This document shows, in pieces, positions 1-8,111 of a DNA stretch of 32,688 nt (within the stretch, counting starts at the first letter, position 1; each line of letters opens with the position of its first letter). This DNA comes from Cryomorphaceae bacterium. GTDB taxonomy: Bacteria; Bacteroidota; Bacteroidia; Flavobacteriales; Crocinitomicaceae. Below the pieces are notes generated by a model. That model did no database searches. It was not told where the DNA came from and saw only the letters and a list, made by a program, of their open reading frames with translations. The stretch covers positions 1 to 32,688 of the forward strand of contig JAJTDX010000021.1 of NCBI GenBank assembly GCA_021298235.1, in the 5' to 3' direction. The position numbers and the translations under genes are program-made.

Positions 1-1353
1 CCCCCAACGCCAATGAATTTTTGCCAAATTATTGACAATCTGATTGAATACGCACGTAACGAAATCAGCAAATTGCATTTCAACTACAGCTTTCATTCCT
101 GCGATAGAAAGTCCGAGACCAGCACCAACAATTGCCGATTCACAGATTGGGGTGTTTCTAACTCGCTCTTTACCGAATTTCTCTACAAAACCCTCTGTAA
201 CTTTAAATGCACCACCATACTCTGCAATATCCTGACCCATGATCACTAAGTCAGGATATCTCTCCATAGATTGACTTAAACCATCTTGAATGGCATCAAT
301 TAAACGTTTTTCTGATTTCGCACCGGATGGAGAGACAATTTTTTGTTCAAATGGGGCATAAACATCCTTAAGTTCAGTCTCCAAAGACGGTTCTACCGAA
401 GATTCAGCCTGTGCAGTTTCAAATCCTTTTTGAATCTCATTTTTAATTTCCTCTCGGTACGCTTGTTCTATCTCAGGAGTAAGTACACCCTTCTCTTTCA
501 AAAAGAGCTCAAAATTTGAAACAGGATCTTGCTTTGCCCATTCCTCCTGCAACCCTTCCGGATAATATTTGGTCCCGGAAGCTTCCTCATGTCCTCGCAT
601 TCTGAACGTCATTAATTCAAGCAGATATGGTTTGGGATCTTTTCGTATTTCCTCGTTTATTTCCCGAACAGTTCGAATGACATCCAAAACATTGTTTCCA
701 TTGACCTGGACCGCCTTCATCCCGTATCCAATGCCTTTATCAATAAATTGCTTACAGCGAAATTGTTCAACCGATGGAGTAGAAAGTCCCCAACAATTGT
801 TCTCTACAGCAAAAATTACAGGCAGATCCCAAACGGCGGCAACATTTAAGGACTCGTGAAAATCACCTTCAGAAGCTCCTCCGTCACCTGTAAAAACAAT
901 TGTTGAACGCTCAAGTTTCTTTAATTTATTGGCAAGTGCGATTCCATCAGCAATCCCCAACTGTGGTCCGAGATGTGAAATCATTCCAACAAGCTTGTAT
1001 TCTTGCGAACCAAAGTGAAAAGAACGATCACGACCCTTTGTAAATCCGGACATTTTACCCTGAAACTGGGCAAAAAGTCTGTCAAGCGGAATGTTACGAG
1101 TGGTGAACACGCCAAGGTTTCGGTGCATAGGTAAAATATACTCCTCTTTCTTCATTGCATAAGCGCAACCGACTGAGACACCCTCTTGTCCCCATCCGGA
1201 AAACCATTTAGATATTTTACCCTGACGTAAAAGGATGAGCATTTTTTCTTCGATCATCCTCGGTTTAAGCAATGTTTTGTATATAGTCAAAAGCTCTTCA
1301 TTTTCAAAGCCTTTTGTATCAAATTCGATGTGTCTTTTTTCCAAAACCTCCAT
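1..1353 (-). CDS. 2-oxoacid dehydrogenase E1, alpha/beta fusion (partial, C-terminus off the window)
   Basis: Thiamine-diphosphate E1 component, probably of the branched-chain (2-oxoisovalerate) dehydrogenase complex, which oxidatively decarboxylates 2-oxoacids in the cytoplasm. I translated it from the ATG at 1351-1353; the frame stays open for 451 codons to base 1. Residues 1 to about 330 are an E1-alpha domain with the TPP/Mg motif GDGGASEGD (G156-D-G) ending in N185-N186. After an acidic linker the E1-beta domain begins near residue 349 (KRLIDAIQDGL, then MGQDIAEYGG). The alpha-then-beta fusion in one chain is common in Bacteroidota, where such proteins run to about 660-690 residues, so roughly a third is missing. 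It could be a pyruvate-type E1, because substrate choice cannot be read from this part. A TAGTTTTG -7-like element lies on the same strand at 1378-1385. Confidence 0.9.
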   Translation of the reverse strand, partial: MEVLEKRHIEFDTKGFENEELLTIYKTLLKPRMIEEKMLILLRQGKISKWFSGWGQEGVSVGCAYAMKKEEYILPMHRNLGVFTTRNIPLDRLFAQFQGKMSGFTKGRDRSFHFGSQEYKLVGMISHLGPQLGIADGIALANKLKKLERSTIVFTGDGGASEGDFHESLNVAAVWDLPVIFAVENNCWGLSTPSVEQFRCKQFIDKGIGYGMKAVQVNGNNVLDVIRTVREINEEIRKDPKPYLLELMTFRMRGHEEASGTKYYPEGLQEEWAKQDPVSNFELFLKEKGVLTPEIEQAYREEIKNEIQKGFETAQAESSVEPSLETELKDVYAPFEQKIVSPSGAKSEKRLIDAIQDGLSQSMERYPDLVIMGQDIAEYGGAFKVTEGFVEKFGKERVRNTPICESAIVGAGLGLSIAGMKAVVEMQFADFVTCVFNQIVNNLAKIHWRWG

Positions 1354-1377
1354 GAGAAGAAATTAAATAAGGTTCTA

Positions 1378-1385
1378 CAAAACTA
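1378..1385 (-). promoter_or_regulatory. Possible -7 element for the E1 gene
   Basis: On the minus strand this reads TAGTTTTG, matching the Bacteroidota -7 consensus TAnnTTTG, 24 bases upstream of the E1 start codon. I see no TTTG or TTG at the expected 19-21 base distance, so the call rests on the -7 box alone. Confidence 0.3.
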
Positions 1386-1420
1386 ATTGAAATAAAATGG
1401 ATACGGAGTAATTTTCAAAC

Positions 1421-1449
1421 AAAAAAGGCCGGCAAAACCGACCTTATTT
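1421..1449 (-). terminator. Rho-independent terminator of gdhA
   Basis: On the minus strand an 8-bp stem AAGGTCGG / CCGGCCTT (one T-G pair) closes a 5-base TTTTG loop and is followed by a run of six T. It starts 22 bases after the gdhA stop codon and separates gdhA from the downstream E1 gene. Confidence 0.8.
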
Positions 1450-1467
1450 ATTGTGTATAAAAATAGA

Positions 1468-2847
<1,380 letters not shown>

Positions 2848-2848
2848 T

Positions 2849-2881
2849 CAAAAGTAACGAATTTTCAAAGTGAGAATCAAA
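2849..2881 (-). promoter_or_regulatory. Bacteroidota-type promoter of gdhA
   Basis: On the minus strand TTTG (2881-2878), a 21-base spacer and TACTTTTG (2856-2849) match the Bacteroidota sigma-ABfr consensus TTTG-N19-21-TAnnTTTG exactly. The predicted start lies near 2843, giving a leader of about 20 bases. Confidence 0.65.
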
Positions 2882-2978
2882 AAAAATATGAACACCCTGA
2901 TCGGACGAATTAAGTTATCTTTTCATAAAAAAAGTTGATCAATATCATGAAATTCCGAACCAAAAGACAACTTCTACG

Positions 2979-2986
2979 TATCTTTG
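2979..2986 (+). promoter_or_regulatory. Possible -7 element of the T9SS/SprB gene
   Basis: TATCTTTG matches TAnnTTTG and lies 33 bases before the ATG at 3020. No TTTG or TTG sits at the right distance upstream, so this is a half-supported promoter. Confidence 0.35.
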
Positions 2987-3019
2987 TTCGTCATCTGCCT
3001 AAATCGAATCATTTAACCG

Positions 3020-3946
3020 ATGAAATTAAACAAACTAAAAGGGCTCTTTCTACTACTATTCCCCTTTGCAATTCATTCTCAGACCTCTGTCTGTCTTGGT
3101 GACGATGCTACTGTATGCGTCGGTCAACCTGTGACTATAAATAATTGTAACGGCTCTGGTGGAGGCACCTCGGGTGGGGGAATAAATTTGAACTCCCCTA
3201 CGAATGTTACGTTGTACGATGATGTCTGGTCTGGTGTTGTAAACATAGGATTTCCATTCAGTTTTTATAATAGCACTTACTCGCAATGTGTGATAGGCTC
3301 TAACGGTCTTGTTTCCTTTGATTTAACAAAAGCGAACGGGTATTGCGCTTGGTCTTTTGCGGGCATCACTCCACTTCCGAATGCAACCTTCAATGATGCA
3401 AGAAACTCTGCTATGGTATGTTATTGGGACATGAATCCAGGAATTGGCGGTCAGGTACAATATCAAACGGTAGGCACGGCTCCAAACCGAATATTTGTGG
3501 TGTTATACAAAGAAGTTCCAACCTTTTCATGTGGCGAATGTTCGTACATGTCTATCATGCTTTTTGAAGGATCGAACAATGTAGAGTACCACATTGGAAA
3601 TAAACCTCCTTGCTTGTCATGGAATGGGGGTTTAGCTTTACAGGCAATAGAAAATCCTCCCGGATCGACAGCCCATGTGACTCCCGGAAGGAATATCTCG
3701 CAATGGTCAGCTAATCAGGAATGTAAGCGTTACCAGCCAACAACCCCCTCCAACACCTCTTCTTACACAATCGTTGATGCACCTTACACACTAGTTACAT
3801 CCTCCTCAGGGACTTCAATTATGTGGGGCAATACGAATGGTCAAACATTTCCGTACAACAATGGAGTATTAAATATTGCTTCTGCATCAGCAGGAACAAC
3901 TGGATACTTTCTAACCGGAACTGCATGTGGTGTTAGGTGTGAGTAG
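3020..3946 (+). CDS. Secreted T9SS cargo / adhesin-like protein, N-terminal part (frame breaks near 3935)
   Basis: N-terminal half of a large exported protein of the gliding-motility-associated type. Residues 1-20 (MKLNKLKGLFLLLFPFAIHS) are a signal peptide. Residues of about 60-230 resemble the nidogen-like domain common in Flavobacteriales surface proteins (VNIGFPFSFYNSTYSQCVIGSNG near the start, many Cys and aromatic residues). The frame ends at a TAG (3944-3946) only nine bases after the point where the next frame becomes the natural continuation. Dropping one base near 3935 joins GTACGV directly to GVSSSVSATSTP of the following segment. I therefore read 3020-5678 as one gene of about 885 residues with a one-base insertion, either a real mutation or a sequencing error. 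The function of the intact protein is unknown beyond surface display or secretion. Confidence 0.8.
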   Translation: MKLNKLKGLFLLLFPFAIHSQTSVCLGDDATVCVGQPVTINNCNGSGGGTSGGGINLNSPTNVTLYDDVWSGVVNIGFPFSFYNSTYSQCVIGSNGLVSFDLTKANGYCAWSFAGITPLPNATFNDARNSAMVCYWDMNPGIGGQVQYQTVGTAPNRIFVVLYKEVPTFSCGECSYMSIMLFEGSNNVEYHIGNKPPCLSWNGGLALQAIENPPGSTAHVTPGRNISQWSANQECKRYQPTTPSNTSSYTIVDAPYTLVTSSSGTSIMWGNTNGQTFPYNNGVLNIASASAGTTGYFLTGTACGVRCE

Positions 3947-5678
3947 CTCTGTCTCCGCAACTTCAACTCCCGATATTTGTAGCTCAGGGGAGGGAACTGC
4001 AACAGCTAGCTCGAGCTCCGGATTACCACCTTTTACATTTTCATGGAGTAATGGTGAAAGCGGAAGTAGTATCAGCAATCTTACATCAGGTTCCTACACA
4101 GTGACAATGACGGATAATATTGGCTGTCCATCTTCAGCTACAGTAACGGTTGGTGATACACCAGCTTCGTTTTCAGCTACTAGTACATTCGTAAGTTGTC
4201 CAGGAGGCGCAGATGGTACTGCGACAGCTGTCATGACGCCGATTTTGGGCAATTTGACGTATCAATGGAACGATGCGCTCAGCCAAACTACAGCGACGGC
4301 TACTGGATTGACTGCAGGAACCTATCAATGTGTTGTCACGTCTGATATCGGATGCTCGGGAACCGCTACCGTAACGGTAAATGAAATCCCGGCAATGACA
4401 CCTACAGTGCAATCACTTAACGACGTTTCTTGCAATTCCGGAAACGACGGGAGTGTGATTTTGACAGTAACTAATGGTACTTCTCCATTTACGTTCACTT
4501 GGAGCTCAGGATCCTCAACATCTGGAAGCGTAAATAACCTTTCTGCAGGAGATTACACCGTCACAATTACAGATGCGAATAATTGTGTTACCACCTACGA
4601 TATCACAATTGACGAACCTCCCGCGCTGCAGGTCTCATTCATCACTGCCCCTTTACAGATATGTCCAGAGGCGAGTGCTACACTTCAGGCACAAGGAACC
4701 GGTGGATCCTCCACCTACACCTTTACATGGTATGAAAACGGGAACTTGATTGGTACAGGAACCAGCGTTGATGTAGATCCAGACTTTATGAATACACAAT
4801 ATTGTGTTGAGTTGTCGGAGGCATGTGGTTCTCCAGTGGCCGATTCATGCACTGTAATCACCTTCCCTACTCCAATTGAACCTGCATTGGAACCGGATCG
4901 ATTAAAAGATTGTATCCCTGCCACTTTCCTTTTCAGTAACACTTCCACAAACGCTTCAGAAATTGCAACAACCAATTACCAATTTTCAGATGGAAACACC
5001 TATCAGGTTGGTGCATCAGGACCGGTAAGCAATACGTTTGAAAATGCGGCATACTACTCCGTTTTGATGACTGTAGAGTCGATCTACGGTTGTATTTACA
5101 CTGCCAATATCCAAAACATAGTTGAGGCAATGCCTATACCAGAGGCAGAATTCACGTTCACCGATAATCCAGCAACTATTTTCGAAACAACAGTTGGAAT
5201 GCAGGATCAATCTACAGGGGGCGTTGTGGACTGGTATTGGATTAGTCCTTCTTCAATTCCGTCAACAAGCAGTGCTCAAAACACCTATTTTACTTTTCCT
5301 GAGGGAGAAGTAGGTCAATACCCAATCACGCTTGTTGTTTACACTGAATTTGGTTGTACTGACAGTGTAACGTACGAAATGAATATCATTCCAGATGTCC
5401 TAATGTTTGCTCCCAATTCATTTACTCCTGATGGAGACGAATTCAATCAGCAATGGACCTATCACATTTCGGGAATTGATATCTATGACTTTGAACTTTT
5501 GATTTTCAACCGATGGGGTCAAATCATTTGGGAATCACATGATCCATCTGTTTCCTGGGATGGTGCCTACAAAGGTGAGATCGTTCCTGCTGGCACCTAC
5601 ACTTGGATTGCCCGCACCAAGGATCTAATTAATGATAACAAGCGTGAATTTTTCGGTCACATCAATGTAATTCGCTAG
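3936..5678 (+). CDS. T9SS type B sorting-domain protein with SprB repeats, C-terminal part of the frame-broken gene
   Basis: Continuation of the gene starting at 3020, in the +1 frame. In order it has three SprB-type repeats (about 3960-4155, 4165-4390, 4405-4615; each with a SW/QW core and an LTxGxYTVTxTD-like end), an Ig-like segment to about 4870, two PKD-like segments (about 4875-5130 and 5140-5390) and a gliding-motility-associated C-terminal domain (CHU_C/TIGR04131 type, about 5391-5675). That last domain has FAPNSFTPDGDEFN, FNRWGQIIWES, WDGAYKGEIVPAGTYTW and a final NVIR. The domain directs export by the type IX secretion system, and proteins of this class are cell-surface or secreted. 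The frame is open from 3927 but the only starts there are GTG codons inside the overlap, so independent translation is unlikely. Confidence 0.85.
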   Translation, partial: GVSSSVSATSTPDICSSGEGTATASSSSGLPPFTFSWSNGESGSSISNLTSGSYTVTMTDNIGCPSSATVTVGDTPASFSATSTFVSCPGGADGTATAVMTPILGNLTYQWNDALSQTTATATGLTAGTYQCVVTSDIGCSGTATVTVNEIPAMTPTVQSLNDVSCNSGNDGSVILTVTNGTSPFTFTWSSGSSTSGSVNNLSAGDYTVTITDANNCVTTYDITIDEPPALQVSFITAPLQICPEASATLQAQGTGGSSTYTFTWYENGNLIGTGTSVDVDPDFMNTQYCVELSEACGSPVADSCTVITFPTPIEPALEPDRLKDCIPATFLFSNTSTNASEIATTNYQFSDGNTYQVGASGPVSNTFENAAYYSVLMTVESIYGCIYTANIQNIVEAMPIPEAEFTFTDNPATIFETTVGMQDQSTGGVVDWYWISPSSIPSTSSAQNTYFTFPEGEVGQYPITLVVYTEFGCTDSVTYEMNIIPDVLMFAPNSFTPDGDEFNQQWTYHISGIDIYDFELLIFNRWGQIIWESHDPSVSWDGAYKGEIVPAGTYTWIARTKDLINDNKREFFGHINVIR

Positions 5679-5699
5679 TCGTCAATCTCAGGCATAGTA

Positions 5700-5730
5700 T
5701 TTGTCAAATGAGCGAAAATTTGTACGTTTG
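5700..5730 (+). promoter_or_regulatory. Bacteroidota-type promoter of the DUF4197 gene
   Basis: TTTG (5700-5703), a 19-base spacer and TACGTTTG (5723-5730) fit TTTG-N19-21-TAnnTTTG. The start of transcription should fall near 5736, only about 8 bases before the ATG at 5745, so the leader would be very short. Confidence 0.6.
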
Positions 5731-5744
5731 ATAAAAATCCTTGT

Positions 5745-6482
5745 ATGAAAAAACTCATTCTTCCATTTACTGTTTTTACGCTCTTCCTAAGTTCTTGTGA
5801 TGTACTTCAAGATGCGGCTAATATTGTAAATACCCCCACTCAACCCGCAAAACCACAGCTGACAAATGACGAAGTTATTGCCGGTCTGAAAGAAGCCCTG
5901 AATGTTGGCATCAAGAATTCCGTGAATCTAACCTCCGTTACTGATGGTTTTCTTAAAAACAATGACATTCGCCTTCCCTTTCCTGAAGATGCGATTAAAG
6001 TAAAACAAAAAGCCCTTGAGCTAGGAATGTCTGGAAAAGTAGAGCAATTTGAAACAACGCTTAACCGAGCAGCAGAAGAAGCAACTAAAGAAGCCTTGCC
6101 AATTTTCGCTGATGCCATTAAAAACATGACTGTTTCAGATGGTTTCGCTATTTTGAATGGAGGCGATGGAGCTGCTACGAAATTCCTGAGAGACAATACT
6201 ACCTCAAAGCTAGTTGCTGCTTTCTCCCCAAAAGTGGAGGCAGCTATTTCAAAAGTTAAACTCACTGACTATTGGAATCCGATTATCACTAAGTACAACT
6301 CAGTGGTTAAACTTACTGGTGGCGAGCAGATGAATCCGGATTTGAACAAGTATATAACCGAACGAGCGATCAAAGGACTTTTTCATATGGTAGAGATCGA
6401 AGAGAACAAAATCCGTAAAGACCCCGTCGCGCGTGTTTCTGATCTTTTGCAGAAAGTTTTTGGAAGTATCACAGGAAAATAA
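5745..6482 (+). CDS. DUF4197 lipoprotein
   Basis: A 245-residue lipoprotein of the DUF4197 family, function unknown. The N-terminus is a lipoprotein signal ending in the lipobox LSSC with C18 as the lipidated residue. The next residue is Asp (CDVL). D at +2 is the inner-membrane retention signal in E. coli, but that rule need not hold in Bacteroidota. The mature part is mainly helical. The family hallmarks are the early segment EVIAGLKEALNVGIKNSV, then a LPFPEDA motif, a FxxxLNRAAEEA helix and the late DYWNPIITKYN region. It has its own promoter and a strong terminator (6501-6526), so it is probably monocistronic. Family membership is by recalled sequence pattern. Confidence 0.85.
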   Translation: MKKLILPFTVFTLFLSSCDVLQDAANIVNTPTQPAKPQLTNDEVIAGLKEALNVGIKNSVNLTSVTDGFLKNNDIRLPFPEDAIKVKQKALELGMSGKVEQFETTLNRAAEEATKEALPIFADAIKNMTVSDGFAILNGGDGAATKFLRDNTTSKLVAAFSPKVEAAISKVKLTDYWNPIITKYNSVVKLTGGEQMNPDLNKYITERAIKGLFHMVEIEENKIRKDPVARVSDLLQKVFGSITGK

Positions 6483-6500
6483 ATCACTTTAAAAAAATTG

Positions 6501-6526
6501 AAAGTGCTTGAAAGAGCACTTTTTTT
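6501..6526 (+). terminator. Rho-independent terminator after the DUF4197 gene
   Basis: AAAGTGCT (6501-6508) pairs with AGCACTTT (6515-6522) around a 6-base TGAAAG loop, and the stem runs into seven T. It lies 18 bases after the stop codon and ends 11 bases before the next gene's ATG at 6538. This also argues against the TTG at 6508 being that gene's start. Confidence 0.8.
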
Positions 6527-6537
6527 ATTTTCATGCC

Positions 6538-7398
6538 ATGAGTTACCCCTTATCAGAATTGGTTTTAGACAATCAAAACAGAGTTTATCACCTCGGTTTA
6601 CATCCGGATCAGATCTCAGACAAAATTATTATTGCAGGCGATCAGGATCGTGTTGCAATGATCTCGGAATTTTTCGATACTGTCGAACACAGGTCCCAAC
6701 ACAGAGAATTTGTTTGTCACACCGGAACATACAAAGGCAAGCGAATAACTGCTTTATCCACAGGAATTGGCACAGACAATATTGACATTGCAATGAACGA
6801 ATTGGATGCACTTGTGAATATTGATTTAAATAGCCGCACGGACAAATCTACACTAACAAGCTTAAGCATCGTTCGAATTGGCACTTGTGGAATTCTTCAA
6901 CCAGATGTTCCTGTGCATTCATATATTTTATCGACGCATGCATATGGATTAGATAATATCGCACATTTTTATGCAATTGACTTTGATGAAGCAGAACAAG
7001 AGCTGTGTAAAAAAATCAACTCACATCTTGATCTTCCGGACACCATCCAACCGTATTTAATTTCTTCGAATCAAGAATTAACGAATCAGCTCCAATCAGA
7101 ACTAACCTTTCAAGGAATAACAGTTACCTCGAGTGGGTTTTATGGTCCGCAGGGAAGACAACTACGCATTCAAAACAGGATTTCCAATCTCAATGAAAAG
7201 CTAACTCAGCTAAATTCAGAACCGCGTATAATCAACTTTGAGATGGAAAGCTCTGCCCTATTTTCGCTTGGAAAAGCCATGGGACATCGTTGTGCGACCA
7301 TTTGCCTTGGTGTTGCCAATCGACCAAACATGGAATTTTCCAAGGGATATAGCTCAGAAATGCGAGGGTTGATCACCTATGTCCTTGACCGAATCTAG
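6538..7398 (+). CDS. Nucleoside phosphorylase, uridine-phosphorylase type
   Basis: A 286-residue enzyme of the PNP/UDP phosphorylase family, which cleaves a nucleoside with phosphate to free base and (deoxy)ribose-1-phosphate for pyrimidine salvage. Landmarks are GDQDR (34-38, phosphate site), STGIGTDN (74-81), RIGTCG (113-118), FYGPQGR (201-207) and the family signature FEMESSALF (234-242), which binds the ribose. The FYxxQGR stretch, whose Gln and Arg hold uracil in uridine phosphorylases, favours uridine over purine substrates (family knowledge plus inference). I chose the ATG at 6538. The upstream TTG at 6508 lies inside the preceding terminator and would add ten unrelated residues. The stop interlocks with the cutC stop on a shared CTAG (7395-7398), so the two genes converge. 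Confidence 0.88.
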   Translation: MSYPLSELVLDNQNRVYHLGLHPDQISDKIIIAGDQDRVAMISEFFDTVEHRSQHREFVCHTGTYKGKRITALSTGIGTDNIDIAMNELDALVNIDLNSRTDKSTLTSLSIVRIGTCGILQPDVPVHSYILSTHAYGLDNIAHFYAIDFDEAEQELCKKINSHLDLPDTIQPYLISSNQELTNQLQSELTFQGITVTSSGFYGPQGRQLRIQNRISNLNEKLTQLNSEPRIINFEMESSALFSLGKAMGHRCATICLGVANRPNMEFSKGYSSEMRGLITYVLDRI

Positions 7399-8111
7399 TA
7401 TTCTCCGTTCAAGTCAATCCCCGAAGCCTCAAGGATTCTTTTAACCTTTTTAACATCAATTTTGAGCACAGGTTCTGAAAAAAGGGATTCTTCATCTAGC
7501 TGAACCTTTGAAGTACCGGAAAAATGAACGGCATCACAGCGTGTTTCTGAGATGATTTTTGCGACGTTTGCAGCATTTATACCTCCACCCGCCATAATTT
7601 CTATGCGCCCCTGAGCAAAATCAGTCATACTTGACAGTATCGGAATACCCGTCTCTGCTTTGCTCGCCATACCCGAAGAAAGGACCCTTGTCACCTCATG
7701 TTCAATTAACCATTCCAGAGAGCGTTTCCAATCAAGAGTATCATCAAAAGCACGGTGAAATGTCACTTGCATCGAACCCGCTTTTTTCTTTACTCTGTTC
7801 AAAAAGAACCGATCGATCTCCCCTACTGTATTAATAGCGCCTATTACGACCCCACTTGCCCCGCTTTCACGACAAATCTGAATATCTCTCAACATCACTT
7901 CCAGCTCATCCTGTGCATATATGAAATTTCCCGGCCTGTGACGAATAAGCACATGGGTTTCAATTCCATGAGCGATGGCATACTCGATCATTCCAAGTGA
8001 AGGTGTAATCCCTCCCTGTTCCAGGTTTTGGCACAATTCAATTCTATTAAAGCCCAATTCTCTGGCAAGTTTAACAGCCTCGATTGAAGCAGCACATAAT
8101 TCTACTTTCAT
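7395..8111 (-). CDS. cutC: CutC family protein (PF03932)
   Basis: A 238-residue TIM-barrel protein, the usual CutC length. The N-terminus MKVELCAASIEAVKLARELG, then RIELCQNLEQGGITPS, HVLIRHRPGNF, VTFHRAFDD and IMAGGGINAANV are all family signatures. The family is named for a proposed role in copper homeostasis, but its biochemical activity is not settled. The context here is sugar chemistry, not metal handling. Its start overlaps the stop of the GH20 hexosaminidase gene by four bases (ATGA, 8111-8108), indicating translational coupling, and no copper exporter or chaperone is nearby. The identity is secure; the function is open. Confidence 0.92.
   Translation of the reverse strand: MKVELCAASIEAVKLARELGFNRIELCQNLEQGGITPSLGMIEYAIAHGIETHVLIRHRPGNFIYAQDELEVMLRDIQICRESGASGVVIGAINTVGEIDRFFLNRVKKKAGSMQVTFHRAFDDTLDWKRSLEWLIEHEVTRVLSSGMASKAETGIPILSSMTDFAQGRIEIMAGGGINAANVAKIISETRCDAVHFSGTSKVQLDEESLFSEPVLKIDVKKVKRILEASGIDLNGEY

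Noticed and set aside
5840..6265. Minus-strand open frame of 141 codons
   Set aside because: It is antisense to the DUF4197 gene, has no promoter or family pattern, and arises from that gene's codon bias.
6508..6537. TTG start for the uridine-phosphorylase-like gene
   Set aside because: It lies within the terminator hairpin of the preceding gene; ATG at 6538 fits the family.
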